The notes below the pieces were generated by a model. It was not told the DNA's origin, did no database searches, and was given only the letters and a program-made list of their open reading frames with translations. A stretch of DNA of 64,000 nt. Origin: Pedobacter sp. Leaf41 (lineage in GTDB: Bacteria > Bacteroidota > Bacteroidia > Sphingobacteriales > Sphingobacteriaceae). Position numbers and translations under genes: made by a program. The DNA is taken from the NCBI RefSeq assembly GCF_001422545.1, contig NZ_LMLE01000001.1:534830-598829 (forward strand), written 5' to 3'. Position 1 is the stretch's first letter. Every line of letters begins with the position of its first letter. Of this stretch, positions 53,930 to 62,858 are shown one piece after another.

Positions 53930-54376
53930 ATGAATTTAAGTAATTTAAAACCTGCAGTAGGTTCTACAAAAAACAACAAAAGAATTGGTCGTGGTACAGG
54001 TTCCGGTCGTGGTGGTACTTCAACCCGTGGTCACAAAGGTGCGGGTTCTCGTTCTGGTCACAAAACCAAAATCGGTTTTGAAGGTGGTCAAATGCCTTTA
54101 CAACGTCGTGTGCCTAAAGTTGGTTTCAAACCAATTAACCGTACCGAATATGTTGGTGTTAACTTAGATGTTTTACAAGCATTAGCCGAAAAACATAACT
54201 TAACAACTATTGATTTCGCTGCTTTACAAGCGCATGGTTTAGCTTCAAAAAACGACTTAGTTAAAATTTTAGGTCGTGGTGAAGTAAAAGCAAAATTAGA
54301 AATAACTGCACATGCGTTTTCTGCAACCGCACAAAAAGCTATTGAAGCTGCAGGTGGTTCAATTGTAAAATTGTAA
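53930..54376 (+). CDS. rplO: Ribosomal protein L15
   Basis: The 148-residue L15 opens [20 protein letters not shown] and continues [20 protein letters not shown] and [20 protein letters not shown]. The ATG at 53930 is the family start; earlier in-frame codons run into the spacer hairpin. Confidence 0.97.
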   Translation: MNLSNLKPAVGSTKNNKRIGRGTGSGRGGTSTRGHKGAGSRSGHKTKIGFEGGQMPLQRRVPKVGFKPINRTEYVGVNLDVLQALAEKHNLTTIDFAALQAHGLASKNDLVKILGRGEVKAKLEITAHAFSATAQKAIEAAGGSIVKL

Positions 54377-54383
54377 TTATTAA

Positions 54384-55724
54384 ATGAAGAAGCTATTTAC
54401 TACTTTAAGTAATATCTGGAAAATTGAAGAATTAAAAGAGCGTATATTGTTTACGCTCTTAATTCTTTTGGTATACCGTTTTGTATCTCACGTGGTTTTA
54501 CCAGGTGTAGATCCAACTGCTTTAGGCGCTAACGAAAAATCAGGACTTTTAGGCATTCTGGATATGTTTGCCGGAGGTTCGTTCTCTCGTGTGTCTATTT
54601 TAGCATTGGGGGTAATGCCTTATATCTCTGCATCCATTGTGGTGCAACTATTGGGTATTGCTGTTCCTTCTTTCCAAAAAATGCAGAAAGAAGGCGAAAG
54701 TGGTAGAAAGAAAATGAACCAGATCACTCGTTACCTTACGGTAGCGATTACAATCGTTCAATCTGTAGGTTACGTTAAAACGCAGGTTCCAGCAGAAGCT
54801 ATTTTATTACCAAATACTTTATTTTTAGTGTTATCTACGTTTGTATTAACAGCAGGTACATTATTTGTAATGTGGTTAGGTGAAAAAATAACTGATAAAG
54901 GTATTGGTAACGGTACTTCACTAATCATTATGGTTGGTATTATTGCTCGTTTACCTATTGCAATTTCTCAAGAGTTTAGTGCACGTGTAGGTTCTGCCAG
55001 TGAAGGTGGAGGCCCGGTTGCCTTAGTTTTAGAGATTGTTGCCTTATTTGCAGTGGTAATGTTTACCATTCTAATTGTGCAAGGTGTACGTAAGGTACCA
55101 GTGCAATACGCAAAGAAAATTGTTGGTAACCGCCAGTTTGGTGGTGTTCGTCAATACATTCCATTAAAAGTAAATGCTGCCGGTGTTATGCCGATCATTT
55201 TTGCTCAGGCTTTGATGTTTATTCCAGGTGCTTTAACTCAATTTGTTCCTTCATTGCAAGGTTCATGGTTAATTCAGTTTAGCAATACTACTTCATTAGC
55301 TTATAGCTTAACTTTCGCTTTTTTAATTATCGCATTTACTTTCTTCTATACTGCTATTACAGTAAATCCAACTCAAATGAGTGACGATATGAAGAAAAAT
55401 GGTGGTTTTATTCCTGGCGTTAAACCGGGCTTTGCAACATCGACTTTCATTGATGATGTAATTTCTAAAATCACTTTTCCAGGGGCGGTATTTTTAGCGA
55501 TTATTGCTATACTACCTTCAATTGCCGTAAAATTTGGTATTAAACAAGAATTTGCTCATTTCTTTGGGGGTACATCACTATTGATTTTAGTAGGTGTTGT
55601 TTTAGATACCCTACAACAAATTGAGAGTTATTTATTGATGCGTCATTACGATGGATTAATGAAAACTGGTAGAGTTACCGGCAGAACAGGCGTGCCTGCT
55701 GCAAGTAGCAACGCAGCTTTGTAG
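54384..55724 (+). CDS. secY: Protein translocase subunit SecY
   Basis: SecY is the pore of the Sec translocon. The 446-residue protein has ten transmembrane helices, GVMPYISASIVVQLLG, KMQKEGESGRKKMNQITRYL, GIGNGTSLIIMVGIIARLP and PLKVNAAGVMPIIFA. It lies 7 bases after rplO. No adk gene follows, unlike in E. coli-like orders. Confidence 0.98.
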   Translation: MKKLFTTLSNIWKIEELKERILFTLLILLVYRFVSHVVLPGVDPTALGANEKSGLLGILDMFAGGSFSRVSILALGVMPYISASIVVQLLGIAVPSFQKMQKEGESGRKKMNQITRYLTVAITIVQSVGYVKTQVPAEAILLPNTLFLVLSTFVLTAGTLFVMWLGEKITDKGIGNGTSLIIMVGIIARLPIAISQEFSARVGSASEGGGPVALVLEIVALFAVVMFTILIVQGVRKVPVQYAKKIVGNRQFGGVRQYIPLKVNAAGVMPIIFAQALMFIPGALTQFVPSLQGSWLIQFSNTTSLAYSLTFAFLIIAFTFFYTAITVNPTQMSDDMKKNGGFIPGVKPGFATSTFIDDVISKITFPGAVFLAIIAILPSIAVKFGIKQEFAHFFGGTSLLILVGVVLDTLQQIESYLLMRHYDGLMKTGRVTGRTGVPAASSNAAL

Positions 55725-55760
55725 GCTGGGCGAAATTGAATATAAAATTTTGAATGATAG

Positions 55761-55794
55761 AATGAGTGAATGGCCCATCAGCTCTTCACTCATT
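55761..55794 (+). repeat. Inverted repeat in the secY-map spacer
   Basis: AATGAGTGAA (55761-55770) and TTCACTCATT (55785-55794) form a perfect 10-bp stem; outer TGAATG/CATTCG words extend it partially. Confidence 0.7.
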
Positions 55795-55824
55795 TACAAT
55801 TTAAGCATTCGAAACTTAAAATGA

Positions 55825-56610
55825 ATGTCTAAAATCTATTACAAGTCTCTTGAAGAGATTGAGTTAATAATAGAAAGTTCAATGCTTGTTTCAAAAACCT
55901 TGGCTGAAGTGGCAAAGGTAATCAAAGCAGGCATCACCACTTTAGCCTTAGATAAGCTGGCATTTGAGTTTATTAATGATCATGGTGCGATACCTGCATT
56001 TTTAAATTATAATGGCTTTCCTTACTCTTTATGCATATCGCCAAACGAACAAGTTGTTCATGGTTTCCCGAGCGAATACATCATACGAGAGGGTGATTTA
56101 ATTTCGGTGGATTGTGGTGTGATCAAAAACGGATACTTTGGCGATTCGGCTTATACATTTTCTATAGGAAATGTTGATGCCGAAAAACAGAAGTTAGTTG
56201 AGGTAACCAAACATTGCCTTGATTTAGCGATCGAAAAGGCGGCAAGCGGAATGCGTGTTGGAGATATCGGCTTTGCTGTTCAGCAACATGCGGAAGCTCA
56301 CGGTTTTGGTGTGGTAAGAGAGTTAGTAGGGCATGGTGTTGGGGTAAAGCTTCACGAAAAACCAGAGGTCCCTAATTATGGGAAACGCGGTGTTGGTCCG
56401 AAACTGGAGGAAGGTTTAGTGATTGCTATTGAACCGATGATCAATGCCGGTGTTGCTGGAGTACTATTTCACAATGATGGATGGACGGTCACTAGTAAAG
56501 ACAATAAACCATCAGCACATTTTGAACACACCGTGTCGATAAAAAAGGGCAAAGCAGACGTTTTATCAACGTTTTCATTAATTGAAGAAGTTTTACAACA
56601 AAAAAAATAA
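55825..56610 (+). CDS. map: Type I methionine aminopeptidase
   Basis: Map removes the initiator methionine. The 261-residue metalloprotease has metal ligands in ISVDCGVIKNGYFGDSAYTF (two Asp), ELVGHGVGVKLHEKPEVPNYG (His), and EGLVIAIEPMINAG and HFEHTVSI (two Glu). Located in the spc/alpha region between secY and infA as in many bacteria. Confidence 0.96.
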   Translation: MSKIYYKSLEEIELIIESSMLVSKTLAEVAKVIKAGITTLALDKLAFEFINDHGAIPAFLNYNGFPYSLCISPNEQVVHGFPSEYIIREGDLISVDCGVIKNGYFGDSAYTFSIGNVDAEKQKLVEVTKHCLDLAIEKAASGMRVGDIGFAVQQHAEAHGFGVVRELVGHGVGVKLHEKPEVPNYGKRGVGPKLEEGLVIAIEPMINAGVAGVLFHNDGWTVTSKDNKPSAHFEHTVSIKKGKADVLSTFSLIEEVLQQKK

Positions 56611-56629
56611 ATAATTAAAATTTTTTATT

Positions 56630-56637
56630 TAATTTTG
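56630..56637 (+). promoter_or_regulatory. -7 box before infA
   Basis: TAATTTTG matches TAnnTTTG, 44 bases before the infA ATG. It suggests an internal promoter for infA-rpmJ-rpsM and onwards. -33 weak. Confidence 0.5.
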
Positions 56638-56681
56638 CAACCCTGTTTAGAAGCAGCTAATTAAGTAACAATCAACAAAAT

Positions 56682-56900
56682 ATGGCTAAACAAGCCTCAA
56701 TTGAACAAGACGGAGTAATAAGAGAAGCATTATCGAATGCGATGTTCCGAGTAGAACTTGAGAACGGACACGAGATTATTGCTCATATTTCAGGAAAGAT
56801 GCGGATGCACTACATCAAAATTCTTCCTGGTGACAAAGTAAAACTGGAAATGTCGCCTTATGATTTAACAAAAGGGCGCATAACCTATAGATACAAATAA
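56682..56900 (+). CDS. infA: Translation initiation factor IF-1
   Basis: The 72-residue OB-fold protein contains [40 protein letters not shown] and [20 protein letters not shown]. It blocks the A site during initiation. Confidence 0.98.
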   Translation: MAKQASIEQDGVIREALSNAMFRVELENGHEIIAHISGKMRMHYIKILPGDKVKLEMSPYDLTKGRITYRYK

Positions 56901-56901
56901 A

Positions 56902-57018
56902 ATGAAAGTTAGATCATCAATTAAAAAACGTAGCGCTGATTGCAAGATTATTCGCCGTAAAGGTAAACTTTACGTTATTAACAAGAAAAATCCGAAATAC
57001 AAGCAACGTCAAGGGTAA
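56902..57018 (+). CDS. rpmJ: Ribosomal protein L36, zinc-free form
   Basis: The 38-residue L36 reads [38 protein letters not shown]. Only one Cys remains, so the zinc ribbon (CxxC...C...H) of the standard form is lost. It starts 1 base after infA, its standard place. Confidence 0.95.
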   Translation: MKVRSSIKKRSADCKIIRRKGKLYVINKKNPKYKQRQG

Positions 57019-57088
57019 TTAAAAAACATTGTAATGTACCGCACAACGGTGGCCCGCCGTTCGGAATTACTTCAAAAGATAAATAAAT

Positions 57089-57466
57089 ATGGCAAGGATT
57101 TCAGGTATTGATTTACCAAGAAACAAAAGAGGAGAGATTGGTTTAACTTATATCTATGGTATTGGAAGAACTACTGCACAACGTATTTTAACTACTGCAG
57201 GTATCGATCTAAACAAAAAAGTGCAAGATTGGTCTGATGATGAGTTATCAGCAATCCGTACAATGATTAACGATGAAATTAAAGTAGAAGGTGCTTTAAG
57301 ATCAGAGGTTCAATTAAACATTAAACGTTTAATGGATATTGGTTGTTACCGTGGTTTACGTCACAGAAAAGGTTTGCCTTCTCGTGGTCAGCGTACTAAA
57401 AACAACTCACGTACTCGTAAGGGTAAGAGAAAAACAGTTGCTAACAAGAAAAAAGCTACTAAGTAA
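57089..57466 (+). CDS. rpsM: Ribosomal protein S13
   Basis: The 125-residue S13 contains [33 protein letters not shown] and [20 protein letters not shown]. It is a 30S head and bridge protein. A hairpin (AACGG near 57044 / CCGTT near 57056) lies in the leader after rpmJ. Confidence 0.97.
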   Translation: MARISGIDLPRNKRGEIGLTYIYGIGRTTAQRILTTAGIDLNKKVQDWSDDELSAIRTMINDEIKVEGALRSEVQLNIKRLMDIGCYRGLRHRKGLPSRGQRTKNNSRTRKGKRKTVANKKKATK

Positions 57467-57479
57467 TAGATAGATAGGA

Positions 57480-57600
57480 GATGTGAGGTTTTAGATGTGA
57501 GCATCATGTCTATTTAATCTGCTCAAATCTGGAACAAAAGATAAAAAGTAGGATACTGAGTATCGGGGTAGAGAAAGTCTCATATCTCAAGTCTCATATC
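57480..57600 (+). repeat. Inverted repeat in the rpsM-rpsK spacer
   Basis: Arm 57480-57501 (GATGTGAGGTTTTAGATGTG onwards) and arm 57579-57600 (CTCATATCTCAAGTCTCATA onwards) match at about 17 of 22 positions, most of the rest being G-U compatible. Each arm itself contains two direct copies of a GATGTGAG/CTCATATC word. The loop is about 77 bases. Confidence 0.7.
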
Positions 57601-57618
57601 TAAAATCTAAAAGATAAC

Positions 57619-58008
57619 ATGGCTAAGAGTAAAAAAGTAACAAAAAAACGTATCGTTGTAATTGAGCCTGTTGGTCAGGCACATATCAATGCTACTTTCA
57701 ACAACATCATCGTTACGTTAACCAACAACAACGGACAGACTATTTCATGGTCTTCTGCTGGTAAAATGGGCTTTAAAGGTTCTAAAAAGAACACACCTTA
57801 TGCAGCTGGTCAAGCAGCTTCAGATTGCGGTAAAGTTGCATTTGATTTAGGTTTACGTAAAGTTGAAGTTTTTGTAAAAGGTCCTGGTTCAGGTCGTGAA
57901 TCTGCAATCAGAACTTTGCAAGTAGCAGGTATAGAAGTAACATCTATTAAAGATATTACTCCACTTCCTCACAACGGATGTCGTCCTCCTAAAAAGAGAA
58001 GAGTTTAA
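57619..58008 (+). CDS. rpsK: Ribosomal protein S11
   Basis: The 129-residue S11 contains [59 protein letters not shown] and the end [12 protein letters not shown]. Platform protein of the 30S subunit. Confidence 0.98.
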   Translation: MAKSKKVTKKRIVVIEPVGQAHINATFNNIIVTLTNNNGQTISWSSAGKMGFKGSKKNTPYAAGQAASDCGKVAFDLGLRKVEVFVKGPGSGRESAIRTLQVAGIEVTSIKDITPLPHNGCRPPKKRRV

Positions 58009-58069
58009 TTAATTTTAAAGCTAAGAATCTTCAGTTAAAGGCTGAATGGTACTTTAAAAACAGAAAAAA

Positions 58070-58678
58070 ATGGCAAGATATACAGGCCCAAAATCAAAAA
58101 TCGCCCGTAAATTCAGAGAACCAATCTTCGGTCCTGATAAGGTGTTAGACAGAAAAAATTATCCTCCTGGCCAACATGGCGTTTCAAAAAGAAGAGGAAA
58201 ACAATCTGAGTATGCAATCCAGTTAATGGAGAAACAAAAAGTAAAATATACTTATGGTGTATTAGAAAAGCAGTTCAGTAACTTGTTTAAAAAAGCATCT
58301 TCTCGTGCTGGTATTACAGGTGATAACTTACTTCAATTATTAGAAGCACGTTTAGATAACACAGTTTACCGTTTAGGTATTGCAACAACCCGTTCTGGTG
58401 CACGCCAGTTAGTTAGCCATAAACACGTAACTGTGAATGGTGAAGTTGTAAATATCCCTTCATATCAGTTAAAAGCTGGTGATGTTGTTGCGGTTCGTGA
58501 GAAATCAAAATCATTAGAATCAATTAGTAACTCAGTTGCAGGCAGAACAATTAATAAGTTCTCTTGGTTAGAGTGGAATGCTGGTGAATTAACTGGTAAA
58601 TTCTTAACCTACCCACAACGTGATGAAATTCCTGAAAACATTAAGGAAAACTTAATCATCGAGTTATACTCAAAGTAA
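58070..58678 (+). CDS. rpsD: Ribosomal protein S4
   Basis: The 202-residue S4 contains [40 protein letters not shown] and the S4 domain [20 protein letters not shown]. In E. coli it represses the alpha operon. A terminator-like hairpin follows before rpoA. Confidence 0.98.
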   Translation: MARYTGPKSKIARKFREPIFGPDKVLDRKNYPPGQHGVSKRRGKQSEYAIQLMEKQKVKYTYGVLEKQFSNLFKKASSRAGITGDNLLQLLEARLDNTVYRLGIATTRSGARQLVSHKHVTVNGEVVNIPSYQLKAGDVVAVREKSKSLESISNSVAGRTINKFSWLEWNAGELTGKFLTYPQRDEIPENIKENLIIELYSK

Positions 58679-58688
58679 TAAATAAGAT

Positions 58689-58722
58689 AGTTAATTACCT
58701 CGAAAGGGTAATTAACTTTTTT
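58689..58722 (+). terminator. Terminator or attenuator between rpsD and rpoA
   Basis: AGTTAATTACC (58689-58699) and GGTAATTAACT (58707-58717) form a perfect 11-bp stem with a TCGAAAG loop and are followed by a T run. This is a standard intrinsic terminator placed inside the alpha operon, so part of the transcription would stop before rpoA. Confidence 0.75.
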
Positions 58723-58763
58723 CTTGTTACTATATATTCAATAACGAATTTAAAAAATTATAA

Positions 58764-59756
58764 ATGGCAATTTTAGCATTTCAGAAACCTGATAAAGTGA
58801 TCATGCAGAAATCAACAGATTTCGATGGCACATTTGAATTTCGTCCTTTAGAGCCCGGTTTCGGTGTAACAATTGGTAATGCCTTAAGAAGAATATTACT
58901 TTCTTCATTAGAAGGTTATGCTATTACTACTATTCGTTTTTCAGGCGTTTCGCATGAGTTTTCTACCATGAAAGGTGTTGTAGAAGATTTAACTGATATC
59001 ATCTTAAACTTAAAACAAGTTCGTTTTAAGAAAACTGGTGATTCTGGTGATGCTGAAAAAGTATTCATCATTGTTAACGGCCAAGATCAATTCAAAGCTG
59101 GTGATATCACTAAATTCTCTAACAACTTTACAGTTTTAAATCCTGAGCATGTGATTTGCAACATGGACAAATCTGTAACTTTAGAAGTGGAATTAACCAT
59201 CAATAAAGGACGTGGTTATGTACCTGCTGAAGAAAATAAAGTTGCTGATGCTGTTGTAGGTGTTATCGCGATCGATTCGATCTACACACCAATGAAAAAC
59301 GTTAAATACACAATTGAAAACTTCCGTGTTGAACAAAAAACGGATTATGAGAAATTGGTATTAGATATTTCTACTGATGGTTCAATTCATCCAGAAGAAG
59401 CATTAAAAGAAGCGGCTAAGATTCTTATCCAACACTTTATGTTATTCTCTGATGAGAACTTGGTATTAGAATCTCAAGCAAAAGAAGAAACTAAAGAAGT
59501 GGATGAGGAAATTTTACACATGCGTAAAATCCTTAAAACGGAATTGGTAGATATGGATCTTTCAGTTAGAGCATTAAACTGCTTAAAAGCTGCTGATATC
59601 CGTACTTTAGCTGATTTAGTATCTTACGATGTTGCTGATATGTTAAAATTCAGAAACTTCGGTAAAAAATCTTTAACAGAGATTCAAGAACTAGTAAAAT
59701 CTAAAGGTTTATCTTTCGGTATGAACCTGTCTAAATTTAAATTAGACGAAGAATAA
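58764..59756 (+). CDS. rpoA: RNA polymerase alpha subunit
   Basis: The 330-residue alpha subunit has the N-terminal assembly domain ([40 protein letters not shown]) and the C-terminal domain ([24 protein letters not shown] region, [20 protein letters not shown]) that binds UP elements and activators. Confidence 0.98.
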   Translation: MAILAFQKPDKVIMQKSTDFDGTFEFRPLEPGFGVTIGNALRRILLSSLEGYAITTIRFSGVSHEFSTMKGVVEDLTDIILNLKQVRFKKTGDSGDAEKVFIIVNGQDQFKAGDITKFSNNFTVLNPEHVICNMDKSVTLEVELTINKGRGYVPAEENKVADAVVGVIAIDSIYTPMKNVKYTIENFRVEQKTDYEKLVLDISTDGSIHPEEALKEAAKILIQHFMLFSDENLVLESQAKEETKEVDEEILHMRKILKTELVDMDLSVRALNCLKAADIRTLADLVSYDVADMLKFRNFGKKSLTEIQELVKSKGLSFGMNLSKFKLDEE

Positions 59757-59765
59757 AAATAGTCT

Positions 59766-59800
59766 AGAGTTCGGAGTCATTAGTCTTGAGTCCAAACTCT
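59766..59800 (+). repeat. Inverted repeat in the rpoA-rplQ spacer
   Basis: AGAGTTCGGAGTC (59766-59778) and GAGTCCAAACTCT (59788-59800) pair at 11 of 13 positions; variant of the GTCGGAAGTC word family. A second hairpin (GTGTATA 59825-59831 / TATACAC 59854-59860) follows just before rplQ. Confidence 0.65.
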
Positions 59801-59874
59801 TCTATAAATATAATAATATTCACTGTGTATAATTCCCTCTGAGACAGAGACGGTATACACTTTATAAAAAAACA

Positions 59875-60408
59875 ATGAGACACGGTAAAAAAGTAAACCA
59901 CTTAGGTAGAACTGCAAGTCACAGAAAAGCGATGTTAGCCAATATGGCATCATCACTTATTTTGCACAAAAGAATTACAACAACTTTAGCTAAAGCAAAA
60001 GCTTTACGTACTTATGTTGAGCCAATTATCACTAAATCAAAAAGTGATACTACTCACTCACGTCGTACTGTATTCGCTTACTTACAAGATAAAGAGGTAG
60101 TAACTATTTTATTCCGCGAAATTGCTGAAAAGGTTGCAAACCGTCCAGGTGGTTACACTCGTATCATTAAATTAAACAACCGTTTAGGTGATAACGCTGA
60201 GATGGCTTTAATTGAATTGGTAGATTATAACGAAGTTTACGGTAAAGATGTAGAGGCTAAAGAAGAGAAGAAAACTACTCGTCGTGGTAGAAGTAAAACC
60301 GCTGCTGCTCCTAAAGCTGGTGAAGCGAAAGCTGAAACTGCTGAAGAAGTTGCTCCAGAAGCTACTACTGAAGAAGCAGCTGCTACTGAAGAACCAAAAG
60401 GAGAATAG
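59875..60408 (+). CDS. rplQ: Ribosomal protein L17 with acidic/alanine-rich tail
   Basis: The first about 120 residues are ordinary L17 ([40 protein letters not shown]). The last 55 or so are an A/E/K/T-rich low-complexity tail ([20 protein letters not shown]). Bacteroidota L17 proteins often carry such tails. Last gene of the supercluster; terminator follows. Confidence 0.96.
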   Translation: MRHGKKVNHLGRTASHRKAMLANMASSLILHKRITTTLAKAKALRTYVEPIITKSKSDTTHSRRTVFAYLQDKEVVTILFREIAEKVANRPGGYTRIIKLNNRLGDNAEMALIELVDYNEVYGKDVEAKEEKKTTRRGRSKTAAAPKAGEAKAETAEEVAPEATTEEAAATEEPKGE

Positions 60409-60429
60409 TTTTCTCTGCTTTAAAATTTT

Positions 60430-60463
60430 AAAAAGTCCTGTTCGAAAGAGCAGGACTTTTTTG
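60430..60463 (+). terminator. Terminator of the ribosomal supercluster
   Basis: AAAAGTCCTG (60431-60440) and CAGGACTTTT (60451-60460) form a perfect stem with a TTCGAAAGAG loop and a T run. It ends the S10-spc-alpha transcription unit. Confidence 0.85.
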
Positions 60464-60493
60464 TTTATATTGGATTTTAATTTAACTCGTAAA

Positions 60494-61363
60494 ATGTGCA
60501 GGTCATTCTTCATTATTCTACTTTTTTTGAGCTTTTCAAGTATCGCTCAGCAGAAAGTAATTTTTGTTACTGATAAAGTTATATCTATTTCTGGTAGAAA
60601 ATTTGAAATCAATGCTGATGGTTTTCCAAAGCAAATCCAATCCTACTATGATTCTGATTTAAAAGCTTTTGGTGATAAATCCACCAACTTGCTTTATGAA
60701 CCCATACATTTTCATCTGTTTACATCTTCTAAAATACAGGAGAAGCTAGTTGCGAACACATTTAATGTATTATCCGAAAATAAAAATTTCATCTCCTGGG
60801 ATGCTACAAGCTCTTCTGCCAATATGTTGCAGCATGTACAGGGTGTAATTACTGTAGATGGGATTGCTAAGTTTCATGTAGAACTGAAAGCTTTAAATGA
60901 TATTAACTTTTCAAATATTAACTTCCATATTCCATTTGAAAAAAATGCCTCAAAGTACTTAGTGGGATTAGGAAACGACCGAGATATAAGACCAGATACC
61001 GTAAAGTGGAGCTGGAAAATGGTTGATAAAGTTAAGCCAGAAGTTTTAATTGGAAATGATAACGCGGCGCTATTTTTAAGTTTTGATCAGCATAAAAGTG
61101 TAGATAGCCAGCATATTAGAAATGGCTGGACAAATGAAAATAAAGATGTATTGCAAATTAATATCAAGGGAAGTTCAATGCTTACTGATTTCTCTACAGG
61201 ATTAGTGAAGTGTAAGAAAGGCGAAATATTGGTTTTTGATTTTATGATATTAGTATCACCAATGAATATTAGAGACGGCAGGAAAAAATTAGAGAAAAGA
61301 TTTAATGCCTATAAAAGGGAGGTAATGAACTCTCACCTTCTCTCTAAAAAAGGTAAACCATGA
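60494..61363 (+). CDS. Exported protein of unknown function
   Basis: The 289-residue protein has a signal peptide (MCRSFFIILLFLSFSSIAQ) and a beta-rich mature part (KVISISGRKFEINADGFPKQ, HVQGVITVDGIAKFHVELKA, IHFHLF, NINFHIPFEKNASKYLVGLG). This weakly recalls the N-terminal domain of large glycoside-hydrolase-like proteins (DUF6067 type), but the catalytic part would be missing. The ATG at 60494 opens the signal peptide. Convergent and directly abutting the TlpA gene. Confidence 0.65.
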   Translation: MCRSFFIILLFLSFSSIAQQKVIFVTDKVISISGRKFEINADGFPKQIQSYYDSDLKAFGDKSTNLLYEPIHFHLFTSSKIQEKLVANTFNVLSENKNFISWDATSSSANMLQHVQGVITVDGIAKFHVELKALNDINFSNINFHIPFEKNASKYLVGLGNDRDIRPDTVKWSWKMVDKVKPEVLIGNDNAALFLSFDQHKSVDSQHIRNGWTNENKDVLQINIKGSSMLTDFSTGLVKCKKGEILVFDFMILVSPMNIRDGRKKLEKRFNAYKREVMNSHLLSKKGKP

Positions 61364-62782
61364 TCAATTAATATAATCAGCTATATATTTTTGCCAGTCT
61401 ACACCAAAGGGGATTACCACATATTTTCCTTGCGGACTAACCAAAAATTTCGATGGCCATGAAGCGACTTTGTAGGCACTTTCTATTTGATTATCTGACA
61501 TAGCAACGGGAAAAGTATAACTAAACTCTTTCATGTAAGCCCTTACAGCCTGTTCGTTGTCATTACTTGCAATAGTGATGATGTTTAGGTTTTGCAATCT
61601 GCCATCTTGGGTTTTTTGGTAAGTGCTCTGCAAATCGGGATGCTCTTTCCTACATGGTGAACACCAGGTACCCCAAAAGTCTACTAATGTCCATTGATTA
61701 CTGTTGTTTACCATCTGATATAAGCTTCCATCCAATTTCGCCAACGAAAATAAAGGGGCAATTTTGCCGTATTTATTAAATTCTGTTAACCAATATTCAC
61801 CAAACTTGCCAGGTTCTTTGTATAAGGCCTTGGCACCCGCCTTATATTTTGGATCTTTCATAGACATGGCCATAACCATTTTAAGCTTGTCGTCATCGCT
61901 TGCTATCGTAGCTAAATAGTCTTCTTCGAAAGAATATTTCTCTTTGTCAAAAAGAAAAAACATATCGTAAAAATAGGCTGATTTAACGGTGTTGTCTATA
62001 GCATCAGGGCTGAATTCAGAAGCCAATTTTAAGGACTTAATTTGATCGGCTTTATTTACCGTGTTGCCTGCAGAAATAAAATTAATGGCGGCAAACATGT
62101 ATCTATACCATGCCCGGTCCATTTTTTCTTCTCGCGACAGCTCGTTTTGTGTAGAGTGAGTACTTATATATTGGTTTAGATTATCGTAAATCAAATCTTG
62201 TAATTTAACCGCCAGAGGCTTCAGCTGATCACTCTTATTCATTATACCCGAAATCATCAAACCGTATCTTGCTTTCCTTTGATTGTAAAAGTCAGAATCT
62301 TCATTTAGGTAGGATAGATATTCGTTACCTATTTTTTGTAGTTCGATGGCATTGTCTTTATTTTTCATGGCTTCAACCCATTTCCAAATAGGATAGATAT
62401 TTTCCTTGATCTGCTTATTTACACTTTTTTTTGTTTTGTCGAGAATGATGTAAGCATTAGATTGCTGTTCAGCAAACTTACGTCGGGCAGAATCTAAAGT
62501 AATGTTGGATTTTTTAAGGTGAGCAAGAAATTCGGGATCTTTCAATAACTCTTCTCTTGATCCGAGCATAAAACTTTGAGCAAAACTGTTGTGCAACAAA
62601 TCATCCGTTGCATTTGATTCAAGCATTGCCAAATTGGTTAGAAAGTAAATCGCTGAATCAGGATTTGTTTTTTTTGTGCGTTGGAAACCATTAAAATAGT
62701 TAGCATATTGGCTAGGGCTATTCTGTGCAAATACACCGTAGGTTATGCACACAAGGAAAGATAATAGGGTTAATTTTTTCAT
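61364..62782 (-). CDS. TlpA-like thioredoxin-fold exported protein with long N-terminal helical domain
   Basis: The 472-residue protein has a signal peptide (LLSFLVCITYGVFAQ), a helical region (about 25-330) of unknown fold, and a C-terminal thioredoxin domain with WGTWCSPCRKE (CSPC, C374 and C377) and the cis-proline region WPSKFLVSPQG. Such TlpA-type proteins reduce periplasmic disulfides, for example in cytochrome or metalloprotein maturation. The N-terminal part may recognise a partner. Start set by the signal peptide. Confidence 0.85.
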   Translation of the reverse strand: MKKLTLLSFLVCITYGVFAQNSPSQYANYFNGFQRTKKTNPDSAIYFLTNLAMLESNATDDLLHNSFAQSFMLGSREELLKDPEFLAHLKKSNITLDSARRKFAEQQSNAYIILDKTKKSVNKQIKENIYPIWKWVEAMKNKDNAIELQKIGNEYLSYLNEDSDFYNQRKARYGLMISGIMNKSDQLKPLAVKLQDLIYDNLNQYISTHSTQNELSREEKMDRAWYRYMFAAINFISAGNTVNKADQIKSLKLASEFSPDAIDNTVKSAYFYDMFFLFDKEKYSFEEDYLATIASDDDKLKMVMAMSMKDPKYKAGAKALYKEPGKFGEYWLTEFNKYGKIAPLFSLAKLDGSLYQMVNNSNQWTLVDFWGTWCSPCRKEHPDLQSTYQKTQDGRLQNLNIITIASNDNEQAVRAYMKEFSYTFPVAMSDNQIESAYKVASWPSKFLVSPQGKYVVIPFGVDWQKYIADYIN

Positions 62783-62858
62783 TTTTTTGATTGCGGTTAT
62801 TTAGCGTATTAAATTAAAGAAGCCAGAATTGGGTTTCTGGCTTCACTGAAGAGGAAAA

